Shown piece after piece: positions 32,395 to 43,243 of a DNA stretch of 64,000 nucleotides. A program made the translations under genes and the position numbers. A model generated the notes under the pieces. It did no database searches. It was not told the DNA's origin and saw only the letters and a list, made by a program, of their open reading frames with translations. Every line of letters begins with the position of its first letter. Positions within the stretch are counted from its first letter, which is position 1. This DNA is from Rhizobacter sp. (GTDB lineage: Bacteria > Pseudomonadota > Gammaproteobacteria > Burkholderiales > Burkholderiaceae_C): NCBI GenBank assembly GCA_023954175.1, contig JAMLIM010000009.1, forward strand, positions 1 through 64,000. The letters run 5' to 3'.

Positions 32395-34121
32395 ACGACG
32401 GCCCGACACTCGTGCAGCGCGAGGTGCCGCCGCGCGTCGCGTGGGCGCTCGAAGAGGCCGGCGTGTCGCCGCTGCTCGCGCGCCTCTTCGCCGCCCGCGG
32501 CGTGCGCTCGGCGGACGAGCTGGATGACAGCCTGGCGCGCCTCTTGCCGCCTGACGGTCTGCTTGGCGTGCAGGACGCGGCGCGACTGCTCGCCGATGCG
32601 ATCGCGCGCGGGACGCGCATCTGCGTCGTTGCCGACTATGACTGTGACGGCGCAACGGCGTGTGCGGTCGCGCTGCGCGGCCTCGCGGTGCTCGGCGTCG
32701 CGCCCGGGAATCTGCGCTATGTCGTGCCGGATCGCGCGCTGCACGGCTACGGGCTGACGCCGGCGATCGTCGATCTGGCGTGCACGCCGCAGACGCCCGG
32801 CCTGCTGCTGACGGTGGACAACGGCATCGCGAGCCTGGAGGGCGTGGCACATGCGCGGGCGCGCGGGATCGACGTGCTCGTCACCGATCACCACCTGCCT
32901 GCGCTCGCCGGCGACGTCGTCGTGCTGCCGGAGGCGAACGTGATCGTGAACCCGAACCAGCCGGGTTGCGGATTCGAAAGCAAGAACCTTGCAGGGGTCG
33001 GCGTCATGTTCTACGTGCTGCTCGCGCTGCGCGGCGAGTTGCGCGCACGGGGCGTGTTCGGGGCGCAGGAGCAGCCCAGACTGGATGCACTGCTGGATCT
33101 GGTCGCGCTCGGCACCGTTGCGGACGTCGTCAAGCTCGACGCCAACAACCGGCGCCTCGTCGCCCAGGGCCTGAAACGGATTCGCGACGGGCGCATGCAG
33201 CCCGGCGTCGCGGCATTGTTCGCCGTTGCCGGGCGTGACGCGGCGCGCGCGGGTGCGTTCGACTTCGGCTTCGCGCTCGGGCCGCGGCTCAACGCTGCCG
33301 GCAGACTCGCGGACATGACGCTCGGCATCGAATGCCTGCTGACCGACGACCATGCGCGCGCGGCCGAGCTCGCGTGCACGCTCGACGCGATCAACCGGGA
33401 ACGCCGCGAGGTCGAGACCGGCATGCGCGAACAGGCCGAGGCGACGCTCGAGTCGATGCTGCGGCTCGACGCCAAGCCGCCGCCGGCACTGGCGTTGTTC
33501 GACCCGGCGTTTCACGAGGGCGTCGTCGGCATCCTCGCGTCGCGCCTGAAGGATCGCTTCCACCGGCCGGCCTTCGTGTTCGCGCGCGGACGTGACGGTT
33601 TGCTCAAAGGCTCCGGCCGCTCGATCGCGGGATTTCACCTGCGCGATGCGCTCGATCTCGTAAGCAAGCGCGCGCCTGAATTGCTGCTGCGCTTCGGCGG
33701 GCACGCGATGGCGGCGGGCTGCACGATCACCGCGGCGCGATTCGATGAGTTCGAGCGCGAACTGCAGCGCGTCGCGGTCGAGCAGCTCGACGCTTCGCTG
33801 CTGGCGCGCAGGCTCGAAACCGACGGGCCGCTCGGCGCGGAGCACTTCGCGATCGAGACCGTTCGCGCCCTCGAGGCCCAGGTCTGGGGGCAGGCTTTCG
33901 ACGCACCGGTCTGGGCCGATGACGTCGACGTGCTGAGCCAAAGACTGGTGGGCGAGCGGCACCTCAAGCTTTCCCTGCGCCATGGTGGTGTCGTGCGCGA
34001 AGCGATCTGGTTCGGCCGCAGCGAGCCGTTGCCGGCGCGCGCGCGGCTGGCCTACCGCCTCAACCTGGATCACTACAACGGCCGTGATCGGGTCCAGATG
34101 GTGGTGCAGGCCGCTGCCTGA
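32391..34121 (+). CDS. recJ: Single-stranded-DNA-specific 5'-3' exonuclease RecJ
   Basis: DHH-superfamily nuclease of 576 residues acting in recombination and mismatch repair. The metal-binding motifs are ADYDCDGATA near residue 80, TVDNGIA, and the DHH motif VTDHHLPAL near residue 165. The DHHA1 nucleic-acid region includes RFGGHAMAAGCTI, and a C-terminal OB-like domain follows. The GTG start at 32391 overlaps the stop of the RpfE-like gene. An in-frame extension to 32178 lies inside that gene and is rejected. Frame intact. Confidence 0.96.
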   Translation: MNDGPTLVQREVPPRVAWALEEAGVSPLLARLFAARGVRSADELDDSLARLLPPDGLLGVQDAARLLADAIARGTRICVVADYDCDGATACAVALRGLAVLGVAPGNLRYVVPDRALHGYGLTPAIVDLACTPQTPGLLLTVDNGIASLEGVAHARARGIDVLVTDHHLPALAGDVVVLPEANVIVNPNQPGCGFESKNLAGVGVMFYVLLALRGELRARGVFGAQEQPRLDALLDLVALGTVADVVKLDANNRRLVAQGLKRIRDGRMQPGVAALFAVAGRDAARAGAFDFGFALGPRLNAAGRLADMTLGIECLLTDDHARAAELACTLDAINRERREVETGMREQAEATLESMLRLDAKPPPALALFDPAFHEGVVGILASRLKDRFHRPAFVFARGRDGLLKGSGRSIAGFHLRDALDLVSKRAPELLLRFGGHAMAAGCTITAARFDEFERELQRVAVEQLDASLLARRLETDGPLGAEHFAIETVRALEAQVWGQAFDAPVWADDVDVLSQRLVGERHLKLSLRHGGVVREAIWFGRSEPLPARARLAYRLNLDHYNGRDRVQMVVQAAA

Positions 34122-34162
34122 TTCGTCGCTGTCCGTCACTTGCCCGATCAATGCGGTTTCGA

Positions 34163-34180
34163 CCCCCCGATATAGGGGGG
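34163..34180. promoter_or_regulatory. Short GC palindrome upstream of the PEP-CTERM gene
   Basis: Six C and six G residues flank gatata, giving a perfect 6-bp stem with a 6-nt loop, 40 bp after the recJ stop and about 115 bp before the PEP-CTERM start. There is no T tract. It could end recJ transcription or bind a regulator; the sequence alone does not decide. Confidence 0.35.
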
Positions 34181-34294
34181 CAGAACGCTGGACGACTGAC
34201 AAGTTGACCGCATAAACTGTTCCGCAACCACCCACCGCGTGCGCGAATCGCGCGTAGAGCGTTCGGGCTCGGTACTCAAAATGGGGGCACTGTC

Positions 34295-34948
34295 ATGACG
34301 ACTGGATTCGCAATCAATGCAAAGCGGTGTGCTGCTGCAGCGGCGCTTGCTGCTGTGACGCTGACATGCGCGACTTCCGCCAACGCGATCGTGTATCGCG
34401 GCGCATGGGACCCGGCGTTCGGCGCTGCGTTTCCCGATCTCGGCTGGAAAGGGGAAGCCAGCTTCTACGTGCCGGACGCCTGTCTTGCGCTGTCCGGCAC
34501 CGTCCTCAACACTGATCCGTGCTCGTCGGGCGGCATGTCGATCCTGAGCGCAGACGTGGATTTCTACAGCCTGTCAGACCCCGGCAACCCTGCCTATCAG
34601 GAGACGCTCTCGTTCGCCATGCCTTCGACGGCCGTCATCAGCATGACGGTCACGGACCACACACTGTCCGGCGTGGACGGCACCTTCCTCTATTGGGTGC
34701 CATCGACCTTGCCGATCGCGGGCGGCCCGTACACCGACTTCCAGCTTTTCTTCAAGACCGACGTAGCCGGGATGTTCTACTTCTCGCATCCCGAGAACGG
34801 GCCCCCCACCTGGGGTGTCAGCGACTACAACCCGCCGGATGGCAAGCCGCTCATCATCTTCACCCCCGTGCCCGAGCCAGGGACTTATGCCCTGATGTTC
34901 GCAGGGCTGGCAGCGATCGGTTTCGTCGCACGCCGTCGGCAGCGGTAA
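34295..34948 (+). CDS. PEP-CTERM sorting-domain protein
   Basis: Exported protein of 217 residues. An N-terminal signal peptide (cleavage after SANA, near residue 32) is followed by a beta-rich domain of unknown function containing two widely spaced cysteines. The C-terminus is a canonical PEP-CTERM signal: VPEPGTYALMFAG, hydrophobic segment, then RRRQR. Such tails are cleaved by a membrane exosortase (EpsH/XrtA type) and the proteins end up at the cell surface or in the matrix. No exosortase gene is in this window, so this is one of the dispersed targets. Confidence 0.93.
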   Translation: MTTGFAINAKRCAAAAALAAVTLTCATSANAIVYRGAWDPAFGAAFPDLGWKGEASFYVPDACLALSGTVLNTDPCSSGGMSILSADVDFYSLSDPGNPAYQETLSFAMPSTAVISMTVTDHTLSGVDGTFLYWVPSTLPIAGGPYTDFQLFFKTDVAGMFYFSHPENGPPTWGVSDYNPPDGKPLIIFTPVPEPGTYALMFAGLAAIGFVARRRQR

Positions 34949-35004
34949 GTCCGTGGGCCGGGAGACCGGCCCGCACTTCATTTTCCCGACCGGCGAGCGC
35001 CTGC

Positions 35005-37815
35005 CTACGCGGTGACGCGAGCGAGCTTGGGCGACAACGCGAGTTCGATCGCGTGGTCGATCTCCCATTCGCAGCCGTCGTTCCAGTGTGATTCGTAGAC
35101 CGGCACGGTGAGCGAGTCGCGCAGAGCGGCGGTCAGCGCCTGGGCCCGTTCCTCCGTCCTCGGCGAAAGCACGAGCCGCAGTCGCTTGCGTGCCATCGCC
35201 GCAGCAGCGAGGATGCGCACTGCAAGATCGGCCGGCCCCTCGCGGTGGATCAGCGCGGCAAGGTCGTCGAGCCCGCCGAGCAGTTCCTCCCACATCTCGA
35301 AGGCGCGGAACTCGCGCACCGCTTCGTCTAGCCTCGCCCGCGCCGAGGCCAGATCGCCTGCCTCCAGCTCGGTCTTGCCCAGCCAGCGCAGCGCATTGGC
35401 TTCGCCTCGCTTGTCCGCCGCCTCCCGGCAGACGGTGAGCGAGCGCTTGAACCACAGCACGGCCTGCTCCCAGTCGCCGACATCGAACGCGACCTCGCCG
35501 AGCAGGAGCTGGCACTCGCCCTCGATTTCCTGGTGCTTGAGGCCGCGCGCGACGGACATGCATTCCTCGAGATGCTCGCGCGCACGGTCGGTGTCGCCCA
35601 TGTAGGCGCGGATCTGCCCCAGATGAATGAGGCCGATCGCCTCGCCACTGCGGTCACCGAGATCGCGAAAGATCTGCAGCGCCTCGTGCTCGGTTTCGAG
35701 GGCGCCGGCGGCGTCACCCGCCTGTAGCCGGGCGAGCGACAGCGTCGACAAGGTTGCCGCGATGTCGTTCGGATTCCCGAGCCGGCGACGCAGCGTCAGG
35801 CAGAGTTCCAGCATCTGCCGCGCTTCGGCGTGGTCGCTCTGGCTCTCGGCGAGCGCGGCGCCGACATAGAGCGCCCACGCGTGGGCGATGTCGGAGGACT
35901 GTATCGCCGGCAACGCAAGCGCGGCACGCACCACGTTGCGCCCTTCGGTCGCATAGCCGCGCAAGGTCCAGAACCCCTGCATCGCGACCGCCATCTTGAC
36001 GACGATCACCGGGTCGACACTCCCCGCGAGCGCACAGGCCGTGGCCGCGCGAACGTTGTCCAGATCGGCTTCGATGCGCTGGATCCACTCGGCCTGGTCC
36101 GGCCCCATCATGCCGTGATTCGCCTCCTTGGTCTCGGCGAAGTAGTGTTCGCAATGGCGGGCCGCGACGGCGTCCGACTCCGCTGTGAGCGACAGCTTCT
36201 CGCTCGCGTAGTCGCGAATCGTCTCGAGCATGCGGTAGCGCCCGGCATCGTCACGCTCCTCGAGCATGACGAGTGACTTCTCCACCAGCGAGCCGAGGAT
36301 GTCGAGCACGTCGTCGATCTCCAGGGGCTCGGCGCCGCACACGGCTTCTGCCGCGTTGAGGTCGAACCCGCCGGCGAACACGCTGAGGCGTGCGAGCACG
36401 CATTGCTCTGGCTCGCCGAGCAGGTCGTAGGACCAATCGACCAGCGCACGCAGCGTCTGCTGCCGTTCCTGCAGCACGCGCGCGCCACCGGTGAGAATCT
36501 TGTAGCGGTCCTTGAGCCGGTTGTTGATCTCGGCGACCGTGAGCGCACGCACGCGCGCCGCGGCGAGTTCGAGTGCGAGCGGAATGCCTTCCAGCCGCGC
36601 GACCAGCTCCGCAACCGCCGGCGCCTCTTTCTCATTCAGCGAGAACGACGGCTTGTGCTGCTGGGCGCGCTCGACGAACAGGCGCACCGCGGTCGATTTC
36701 ATCAAGGCCTCGATGCCGGCACCCTTGCCCGGCACCGGCAGCGGTCGCACCGGATAGCACTGCTCGCCCGGCACGCGCAGCGCCTCACGGCTCGACGTCA
36801 GCAGGCGCACGTGCGGCGCGGCCTTCAGCACGGCCGCCGCCAGATCGGCCGAGGCCTTGATCAGATGTTCGCAGTTGTCGAGGATCAGCAGCGCACGGCG
36901 CTGCTTCAGGTGCGCGCACAGGGTCTGCAGCAGCGGCTTGTCGGGCTCTTCGTGCACGCCGAGGGCCTGCGCAGCTTCGGTAAAGACGAGTTCGGCGTCG
37001 CGCAGCGGCGCCAGGTCGAGGAACCACACGCCATCCGGAAAGGCGTGCAGGAGTTCGGCCGCAACCTCGAGACTGAGCCGCGTCTTGCCCAGGCCCCCCA
37101 TGCCGAGCAGCGTGATCAGTCTCGCCTTCTCGAGGTAGCTCTTGACTTCGCCGAGTTCCTTCTCGCGGCCGACGAACGAAGTGCCCTGGTGCGGGAGGTT
37201 GTTCGGGATGTCCTTCACCGGCATCCACCATTCGCCGGCGCGCACGACGCGATACACCTTGTCGGAGTCGGGCGGCTGCTGCATCCGGGCCTCGGGGTCG
37301 CCCACCTCGAACAGTTCGATCGGATCGACCACGCCCTTGATCTGCCAGTGGCCGTGCGATTCGACCTTGAGTTCGGTCTTGCCGAGGTCTTCGCGCGCCT
37401 CGCGCGTCAGCAGCGTCTGGCCGCCACGCGCGAGCGACATGACGCGCGCCGCCGTCGGCTTGGCCAAGCCATCGACCTCGAGCAACTTGGCGCCGAGCGC
37501 GACGTCCTCGGCGCTGTTCTCGCGCAGGATGACGGCGCCGACATGCAGGCCGGCGCGCGCCTTCAGCGGCACTGGCAGAGTGCGCAACGCCGCGTGGTAG
37601 GCGATCGCGTAGGCGACCGCATCCGCCGCGTGGTCGAACATGATCAACATGCCGTCGGTCTTGTCGATCTCGCGGCCACGCTTTTCCTGTACGAGGTCGC
37701 GCGCAACGCGGTCGTGGGCGGCCCAGAGGTCGGCCATCTCCTCGTCGCCCATCACCTCCGACAATTTGGTGCTGTCGACCACGTCGGTCAGCAGCAGCGC
37801 GCGAACGTCACTCAT
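35005..37815 (-). CDS. Class III nucleotide cyclase - STAND ATPase - TPR signalling protein
   Basis: Large cytoplasmic regulator of 936 residues (ATG 37815). An N-terminal class III adenylate/guanylate cyclase homology domain covers about 1-170, with candidate metal-binding aspartates D11 and D14 (LTDVVDSTK) and D54 (KTDGM). From about residue 210 an NB-ARC-like STAND ATPase follows with Walker A GMGGLGKT (about 238-245) and Walker B LLILDNCEHL. A winged-helix-like region and TPR repeats (about 600-880) complete it. The design suggests ligand-triggered oligomerisation controlling cyclic-nucleotide or other output. Whether the cyclase is active cannot be told. No obvious partner gene is adjacent. 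Confidence 0.87.
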   Translation of the reverse strand: MSDVRALLLTDVVDSTKLSEVMGDEEMADLWAAHDRVARDLVQEKRGREIDKTDGMLIMFDHAADAVAYAIAYHAALRTLPVPLKARAGLHVGAVILRENSAEDVALGAKLLEVDGLAKPTAARVMSLARGGQTLLTREAREDLGKTELKVESHGHWQIKGVVDPIELFEVGDPEARMQQPPDSDKVYRVVRAGEWWMPVKDIPNNLPHQGTSFVGREKELGEVKSYLEKARLITLLGMGGLGKTRLSLEVAAELLHAFPDGVWFLDLAPLRDAELVFTEAAQALGVHEEPDKPLLQTLCAHLKQRRALLILDNCEHLIKASADLAAAVLKAAPHVRLLTSSREALRVPGEQCYPVRPLPVPGKGAGIEALMKSTAVRLFVERAQQHKPSFSLNEKEAPAVAELVARLEGIPLALELAAARVRALTVAEINNRLKDRYKILTGGARVLQERQQTLRALVDWSYDLLGEPEQCVLARLSVFAGGFDLNAAEAVCGAEPLEIDDVLDILGSLVEKSLVMLEERDDAGRYRMLETIRDYASEKLSLTAESDAVAARHCEHYFAETKEANHGMMGPDQAEWIQRIEADLDNVRAATACALAGSVDPVIVVKMAVAMQGFWTLRGYATEGRNVVRAALALPAIQSSDIAHAWALYVGAALAESQSDHAEARQMLELCLTLRRRLGNPNDIAATLSTLSLARLQAGDAAGALETEHEALQIFRDLGDRSGEAIGLIHLGQIRAYMGDTDRAREHLEECMSVARGLKHQEIEGECQLLLGEVAFDVGDWEQAVLWFKRSLTVCREAADKRGEANALRWLGKTELEAGDLASARARLDEAVREFRAFEMWEELLGGLDDLAALIHREGPADLAVRILAAAAMARKRLRLVLSPRTEERAQALTAALRDSLTVPVYESHWNDGCEWEIDHAIELALSPKLARVTA

Positions 37816-37980
37816 GAACTGGCCTGCGGCCACCCCTCCTCGCAGTCAAGCATGTCATGGCAAAGCGCCGCAGCAACACGACGAATACAGGCGAACGGCA
37901 CGGGTCGACTCGGCCTACCCAGCGCCACGCGCACGCTTTCGCCCGACTGCCGGTTGCAGACTTGTTCGAAAGTGTACGTT

Positions 37981-39303
37981 TTAATGAGCCAGCGGGCTCC
38001 CCCCTATCTGCGCCACCCCGTCGGACGCACGCGGTCGCCGGCGCGGCGCGGTCAGCCAGGTGCTCAGTTGCGCATGGACGGCGTCGCTCGCCATCAACTC
38101 GAGGTGGTTCAGCCCCTGGATCGTCAACCGGCGATCGGCGGGGAAGGCGAGGCATCGCGCCGCCTGCCGGTGCTGCCCGAGCGCGCTCGCCACCGGCACC
38201 AGGCCGTCGCCCATCAGCTTCTCGCGCAGCGCGCCCCGCTCGGCGCCGAGCGAGGCGGCCACCGCATAGCGCGCCACGCCGGCAGGCAGCGGTACGTTCG
38301 CACGCGTGTCCTTGCCGCGGGCGAAGCGGTCGGCGCCCGACCAGTCGGCCTCGAGCAGATTGCCGTGGCGCAGGTCGGTGATGCCTGCGCTGCGCAGCTG
38401 GCCCAGGCGCGCGAACGCTGCGGTGTAGGGGCTCGCGCCGAGGATCAGATCGATCCAGTGGCCGCCGCGTTCGAGCGGCGCGCCATGGTGCGGCGTGCCG
38501 AGAAAGACCATCGCCTTCAGATGTCGAGGCCAGTCTTCGCCGCGCTCCATCGCCTGATGGACCGCGCTGCGCGCGACCAGGCCGCCCATGCTGTGGCCGA
38601 CGATCACGAGTTCTTCCAGCGGCGTCGGCCAGCTCCGCAGCAAGGTTTGAAGCAGCTCCGCGAACTGGCGCCCGTTGGTCGAGACGTGCCGGCCGGTGTT
38701 GTAGTGCAGATGGAGCGGCGTGAAACCGCCTTCAGTGGCGAGCGACACGCCGAGGTCGAAGCTGCCGCCACCGTCGCGCACGCTGCGCCATTGGCCCGGG
38801 TGCATGCAAAGCCCGTGCACCATCACGAGCACGCGCCGACGCGCGGACGGCAGCGCGCGCGCCAGAGAGGCCTCGTCGAACGTCAGCGGCGCGCCTTCGT
38901 GCAGGAGCCGCATCTGGATCGCGAGCGGGTTGGCGCTTGCCTCGAGGTGATCCCCGAGGACGCCGTTCAGCGCGGCGACCACCGCTTCGCGCTCCGCCGA
39001 CGAATCCGCCATGCCCGGCCCGAGGAGGGCCTCGACCTGCCCCAGCAAGGCCTCCAGGCTGCCGCCGACGAGCCGCGTCACGCCGCGGATGCTGCGATAG
39101 ACGAGGCCCGTGATGCCTTTGGTCGGCCGCTGCGACGCGGCGCCGAAGGGCCCGGACACGCGGGCAATGTTGTGGTGCAGGTTTTCGACCAGATCGGTCA
39201 GGCCGATCGTCGCCGATACCGCAAGCCGGCTCGCGCCCCGCAGATCGGCCTTGCGCAGATGGGTCCGGGACTTTGCCGGTGCAGGGGCAGGTGCGTTGTT
39301 CAC
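37981..39303 (-). CDS. Alpha/beta hydrolase, lipase/PGAP1-like
   Basis: About 440 residues. The catalytic domain holds the nucleophile elbow GHSMGGLVARS, an upstream oxyanion-type motif MVHGLCMHPGQW and a likely C-terminal catalytic His in LNHLELM. The N-terminal 130 residues are predicted helical and not recognised. No signal peptide is obvious. The start is uncertain: no in-frame ATG exists near the N-terminus, so a GTG at 39303 is used, with a GTG at 39327 as alternative. It lies 65 bp downstream of the acyltransferase gene on the same strand and may be a read-through member of that operon. Substrate probably an ester or lipid; not determinable. Confidence 0.8.
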   Translation of the reverse strand: MNNAPAPAPAKSRTHLRKADLRGASRLAVSATIGLTDLVENLHHNIARVSGPFGAASQRPTKGITGLVYRSIRGVTRLVGGSLEALLGQVEALLGPGMADSSAEREAVVAALNGVLGDHLEASANPLAIQMRLLHEGAPLTFDEASLARALPSARRRVLVMVHGLCMHPGQWRSVRDGGGSFDLGVSLATEGGFTPLHLHYNTGRHVSTNGRQFAELLQTLLRSWPTPLEELVIVGHSMGGLVARSAVHQAMERGEDWPRHLKAMVFLGTPHHGAPLERGGHWIDLILGASPYTAAFARLGQLRSAGITDLRHGNLLEADWSGADRFARGKDTRANVPLPAGVARYAVAASLGAERGALREKLMGDGLVPVASALGQHRQAARCLAFPADRRLTIQGLNHLELMASDAVHAQLSTWLTAPRRRPRASDGVAQIGGSPLAH

Positions 39304-39368
39304 ACGCGCATCATGCGCGCGCTTCACCCCGGCATTCCCGCTGCCGCGGGCGGGCGACGAAGCCGCAC

Positions 39369-40757
39369 CTATTCGAGGAACAACATTGCAGGCGTTTCGA
39401 GCAGCGCGCGCAGCGCCTGCACGAAGCGCGCGGCGTCGATGCCGTCGACGACGCGATGGTCGAACGACGACGACAGGTTCATCAGCAGCCGCGGCACGAC
39501 GGCGCCGCCGCGCATCATCGGCCGCTCGACCATGCGGTTGACGCCGACGATCGCGACCTCGGGCCGGTTGATGACCGGCGTCGTCACGATGCCGCCGAGC
39601 GGGCCGAGGCTGGTGATCGTGATCGTCGAGCCGCTCAGCTCGTCGCGTGTTGCGCGTCCGCTGCGGGCGGCATCGGCGAGGCGCGCCACTTCGGCCGCCG
39701 CGCCCCACAGATCGAGTGCCTCGGCATGGCGCACGACGGGCACGAGCAGGCCGTGCTCGGACTGCGTCGCGATGCCGATGTGCACCGCGCCGTGGCGCGT
39801 GACGATGCCGGCGTCGTCGTCGAAGAGGGCGTTGATCTGCGGGAAGTCGCGCACCGCGAGGACGATCGAGCGCATCAGCAGCGGCAACAGTGTCAGCCGC
39901 GGGCGCTCGCCCTGCCACTTCGCGTTGAGGGCGACGCGCAAGCCCTCGACCTCGGTCACGTCGATCTCCTCGACGTAGCTGAAGTGCGGGATGTGACGCT
40001 TGGCTTCCTGCATGCGCATCGCGATGCGGCGGCGCAGGCCGATGACCGGGATCACCTCCTCGTCGGTGCGCTTCACGCCGCCTGCCGTCCGCGCGGCTGC
40101 CGGCTGTCCGCCGCCGTGCGCGGCGGCGTAGGTTTCGACATCGGCGTGCATGATGCGCCCCGCCGGGCCGCTCGGCGGGACGCTGCCGAGCTCGACCCCG
40201 AGTTCCCACGCGCGCCGCCGCACCGAGGGTGAGGCGATCGGCCTGTCGCCCGATGCCGATGATTCAGCCGCAGGCTTGCGCGGTGGCGCGGTCGCGGCGG
40301 GGGGAGTGGTCGGTGGGCGCGCCGGCGCTGACGCGGCAGGCGCAGGCGCGGGTGTTGGGGCGGCTGCAGCAGGACGGGCGGCGGGGGCAGGGGCAGGCGT
40401 AGGGGCCGCAGGAGCTGGCGCCGGCGCGCTCTTCGCCGCCGGCGCGGCCTCCGCCTCTGCCGGTGGTTCCTGGGGTCGAGCGGCAGCATCTTGTGGTGCC
40501 GCCGCGCCCCCGCCGTCGGCGCGGTCGATCCGGATCAGCTCGGCGCCCACCGCCAGCACCTGGCCGACTTCGCCGCCGAGCGCCAGCACGCGGCCGGCGA
40601 CGGCGGACGGGATCTCGATCGTCGCCTTGTCGGTGAGCACGTCGGCGAGCGCCTGGTCCTCATGCACCTCGTCGCCGACCTTGACGTGCCAGGCGACGAG
40701 TTCGACTTCGGCGATGCCCTCGCCCAGGTCGGGCACCTTGATCGTGTGTGCACTCAT
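39369..40757 (-). CDS. bkdB: Branched-chain 2-oxoacid dehydrogenase E2 (lipoamide acyltransferase)
   Basis: Core acyltransferase of the complex, 462 residues. One N-terminal lipoyl domain (DKATIEIPS carries the lipoyl-lysine, near residue 44) is followed by an Ala/Pro swinging linker at about 90-165, a peripheral-subunit-binding domain (SPSVRRRAWELGVEL), and a catalytic domain ending with the active-site motif DHRVVDG. It starts at ATG 40757, sharing one base with the E1-beta stop. The E3 (dihydrolipoamide dehydrogenase) gene expected in many bkd operons is not in this locus, so E3 is presumably shared with another complex. Confidence 0.92.
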   Translation of the reverse strand: MSAHTIKVPDLGEGIAEVELVAWHVKVGDEVHEDQALADVLTDKATIEIPSAVAGRVLALGGEVGQVLAVGAELIRIDRADGGGAAAPQDAAARPQEPPAEAEAAPAAKSAPAPAPAAPTPAPAPAARPAAAAPTPAPAPAASAPARPPTTPPAATAPPRKPAAESSASGDRPIASPSVRRRAWELGVELGSVPPSGPAGRIMHADVETYAAAHGGGQPAAARTAGGVKRTDEEVIPVIGLRRRIAMRMQEAKRHIPHFSYVEEIDVTEVEGLRVALNAKWQGERPRLTLLPLLMRSIVLAVRDFPQINALFDDDAGIVTRHGAVHIGIATQSEHGLLVPVVRHAEALDLWGAAAEVARLADAARSGRATRDELSGSTITITSLGPLGGIVTTPVINRPEVAIVGVNRMVERPMMRGGAVVPRLLMNLSSSFDHRVVDGIDAARFVQALRALLETPAMLFLE

Positions 40758-41770
40758 CACGCCTCCATCGCGCGTTGGAAGGCCGCGGCGACGCGCGCCG
40801 GGCTCGGGAAGTAGGACCATTCCTGCGCGTGGGGGTAAGGCGTGTCCCAGCCGGTCACGCGCTCGATCGGCGCTTCGAGGTGATAAAAGCAATGCTCCTG
40901 CACGAGCGCAGCCAGCTCGGCGCCGAAGCCGCTCGTGCGCGTCGCCTCGTGCACGATCACGCAGCGCCCGGTCTTCTTCACGGAGGCGACGATCGCCGGC
41001 AGGTCGAGCGGCCAGAGGCTGCGCAAATCGATGATCTCGGCGTCGACGCCGCTCTCCGCCGCCGCCGCCTCCGAGACGAACACCATCGTGCCGTAGGCGA
41101 GCACGGTGAGGTCGGCGCCAGGGCGCACGATCGCGGCCGTCTCGAGCGGCACCGTGTAGTGTCCCTCGGGCACTTCGCTCGCCGGATGCTGCGACCACGG
41201 CACCGTCGGCCGGTCGTGGTGGCCGTCGAAGGGGCCGTTGTAGAGGCGCTTGGGCTCGAGGAAGATGACCGGGTCGTCGTTCTCGATCGAGGCGATCAGC
41301 AGGCCCTTGGCATCGTAGGGATTGCTCGGCATCACGGTGCGCAGCCCGCAGACATGGGTGAACAAGGCTTCGGGACTCTGGCTGTGCGTCTGCCCCCCGA
41401 AGATGCCGCCACCGCACGGCATCCGGATCGTGATCGACGAGGTGAAGTCGCCCGCCGAGCGATGGCGCAGGCGCGCCGCCTCGGAGACGATCTGGTCCGA
41501 CGCCGGGTAGAAGTAGTCCGCGAACTGCACCTCGACGACGGGGCGCAGTCCGTAAGCCGCCATGCCGATCGCCGAGCCGACGATGCCGCCTTCCGAGATC
41601 GGCGCGTCGAACACGCGGGAGCGGCCGTACTTCGTCTGCAGGCCCTCGGTGCAGCGGAACACGCCGCCGAAGTAGCCGACGTCCTGGCCGAAGACGACGA
41701 CGTTCGCGTCGCGCGCGAGCATCACGTCCATTGCCGAGCGCAGCGCCTGGATCATGGTCATCTTTGCCAT
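40757..41770 (-). CDS. bkdAB: Branched-chain 2-oxoacid dehydrogenase E1 beta subunit
   Basis: 337 residues, the normal length. It forms the alpha2beta2 thiamine-diphosphate decarboxylase with the E1 alpha subunit. Typical stretches include MAAYGLRPVVEVQFADYFYP and VFDAPISEGGIVGSAIG, the latter with the TPP-activating glutamate, and PSNPYDAKGLLIASI. The start at ATG 41770 lies 2 bp after the E1-alpha stop and the stop overlaps the E2 ATG, giving a compact operon. It acts in valine, leucine and isoleucine breakdown or supplies branched primers for fatty acid synthesis. Confidence 0.93.
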   Translation of the reverse strand: MAKMTMIQALRSAMDVMLARDANVVVFGQDVGYFGGVFRCTEGLQTKYGRSRVFDAPISEGGIVGSAIGMAAYGLRPVVEVQFADYFYPASDQIVSEAARLRHRSAGDFTSSITIRMPCGGGIFGGQTHSQSPEALFTHVCGLRTVMPSNPYDAKGLLIASIENDDPVIFLEPKRLYNGPFDGHHDRPTVPWSQHPASEVPEGHYTVPLETAAIVRPGADLTVLAYGTMVFVSEAAAAESGVDAEIIDLRSLWPLDLPAIVASVKKTGRCVIVHEATRTSGFGAELAALVQEHCFYHLEAPIERVTGWDTPYPHAQEWSYFPSPARVAAAFQRAMEA

Positions 41771-41772
41771 GA

Positions 41773-43188
<1,416 letters not shown>

Positions 43189-43243
43189 TCATAGCCAGCC
43201 CTTGCCGGGCGTGCACATGGCGGCGGGCGGGCAGCGTTCAAAT

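Noticed and set aside
34122-34294. Sigma-54 promoter for the PEP-CTERM gene
   Set aside because: GG/GC elements at the required -24/-12 spacing were not found; a TTGACC at 34204-34209 has no matching -10.
36403-39978. Very long plus-strand open frame (1191 codons)
   Set aside because: It is antisense to the cyclase-STAND and hydrolase genes, Arg/His-rich and without motifs: a GC-rich shadow.
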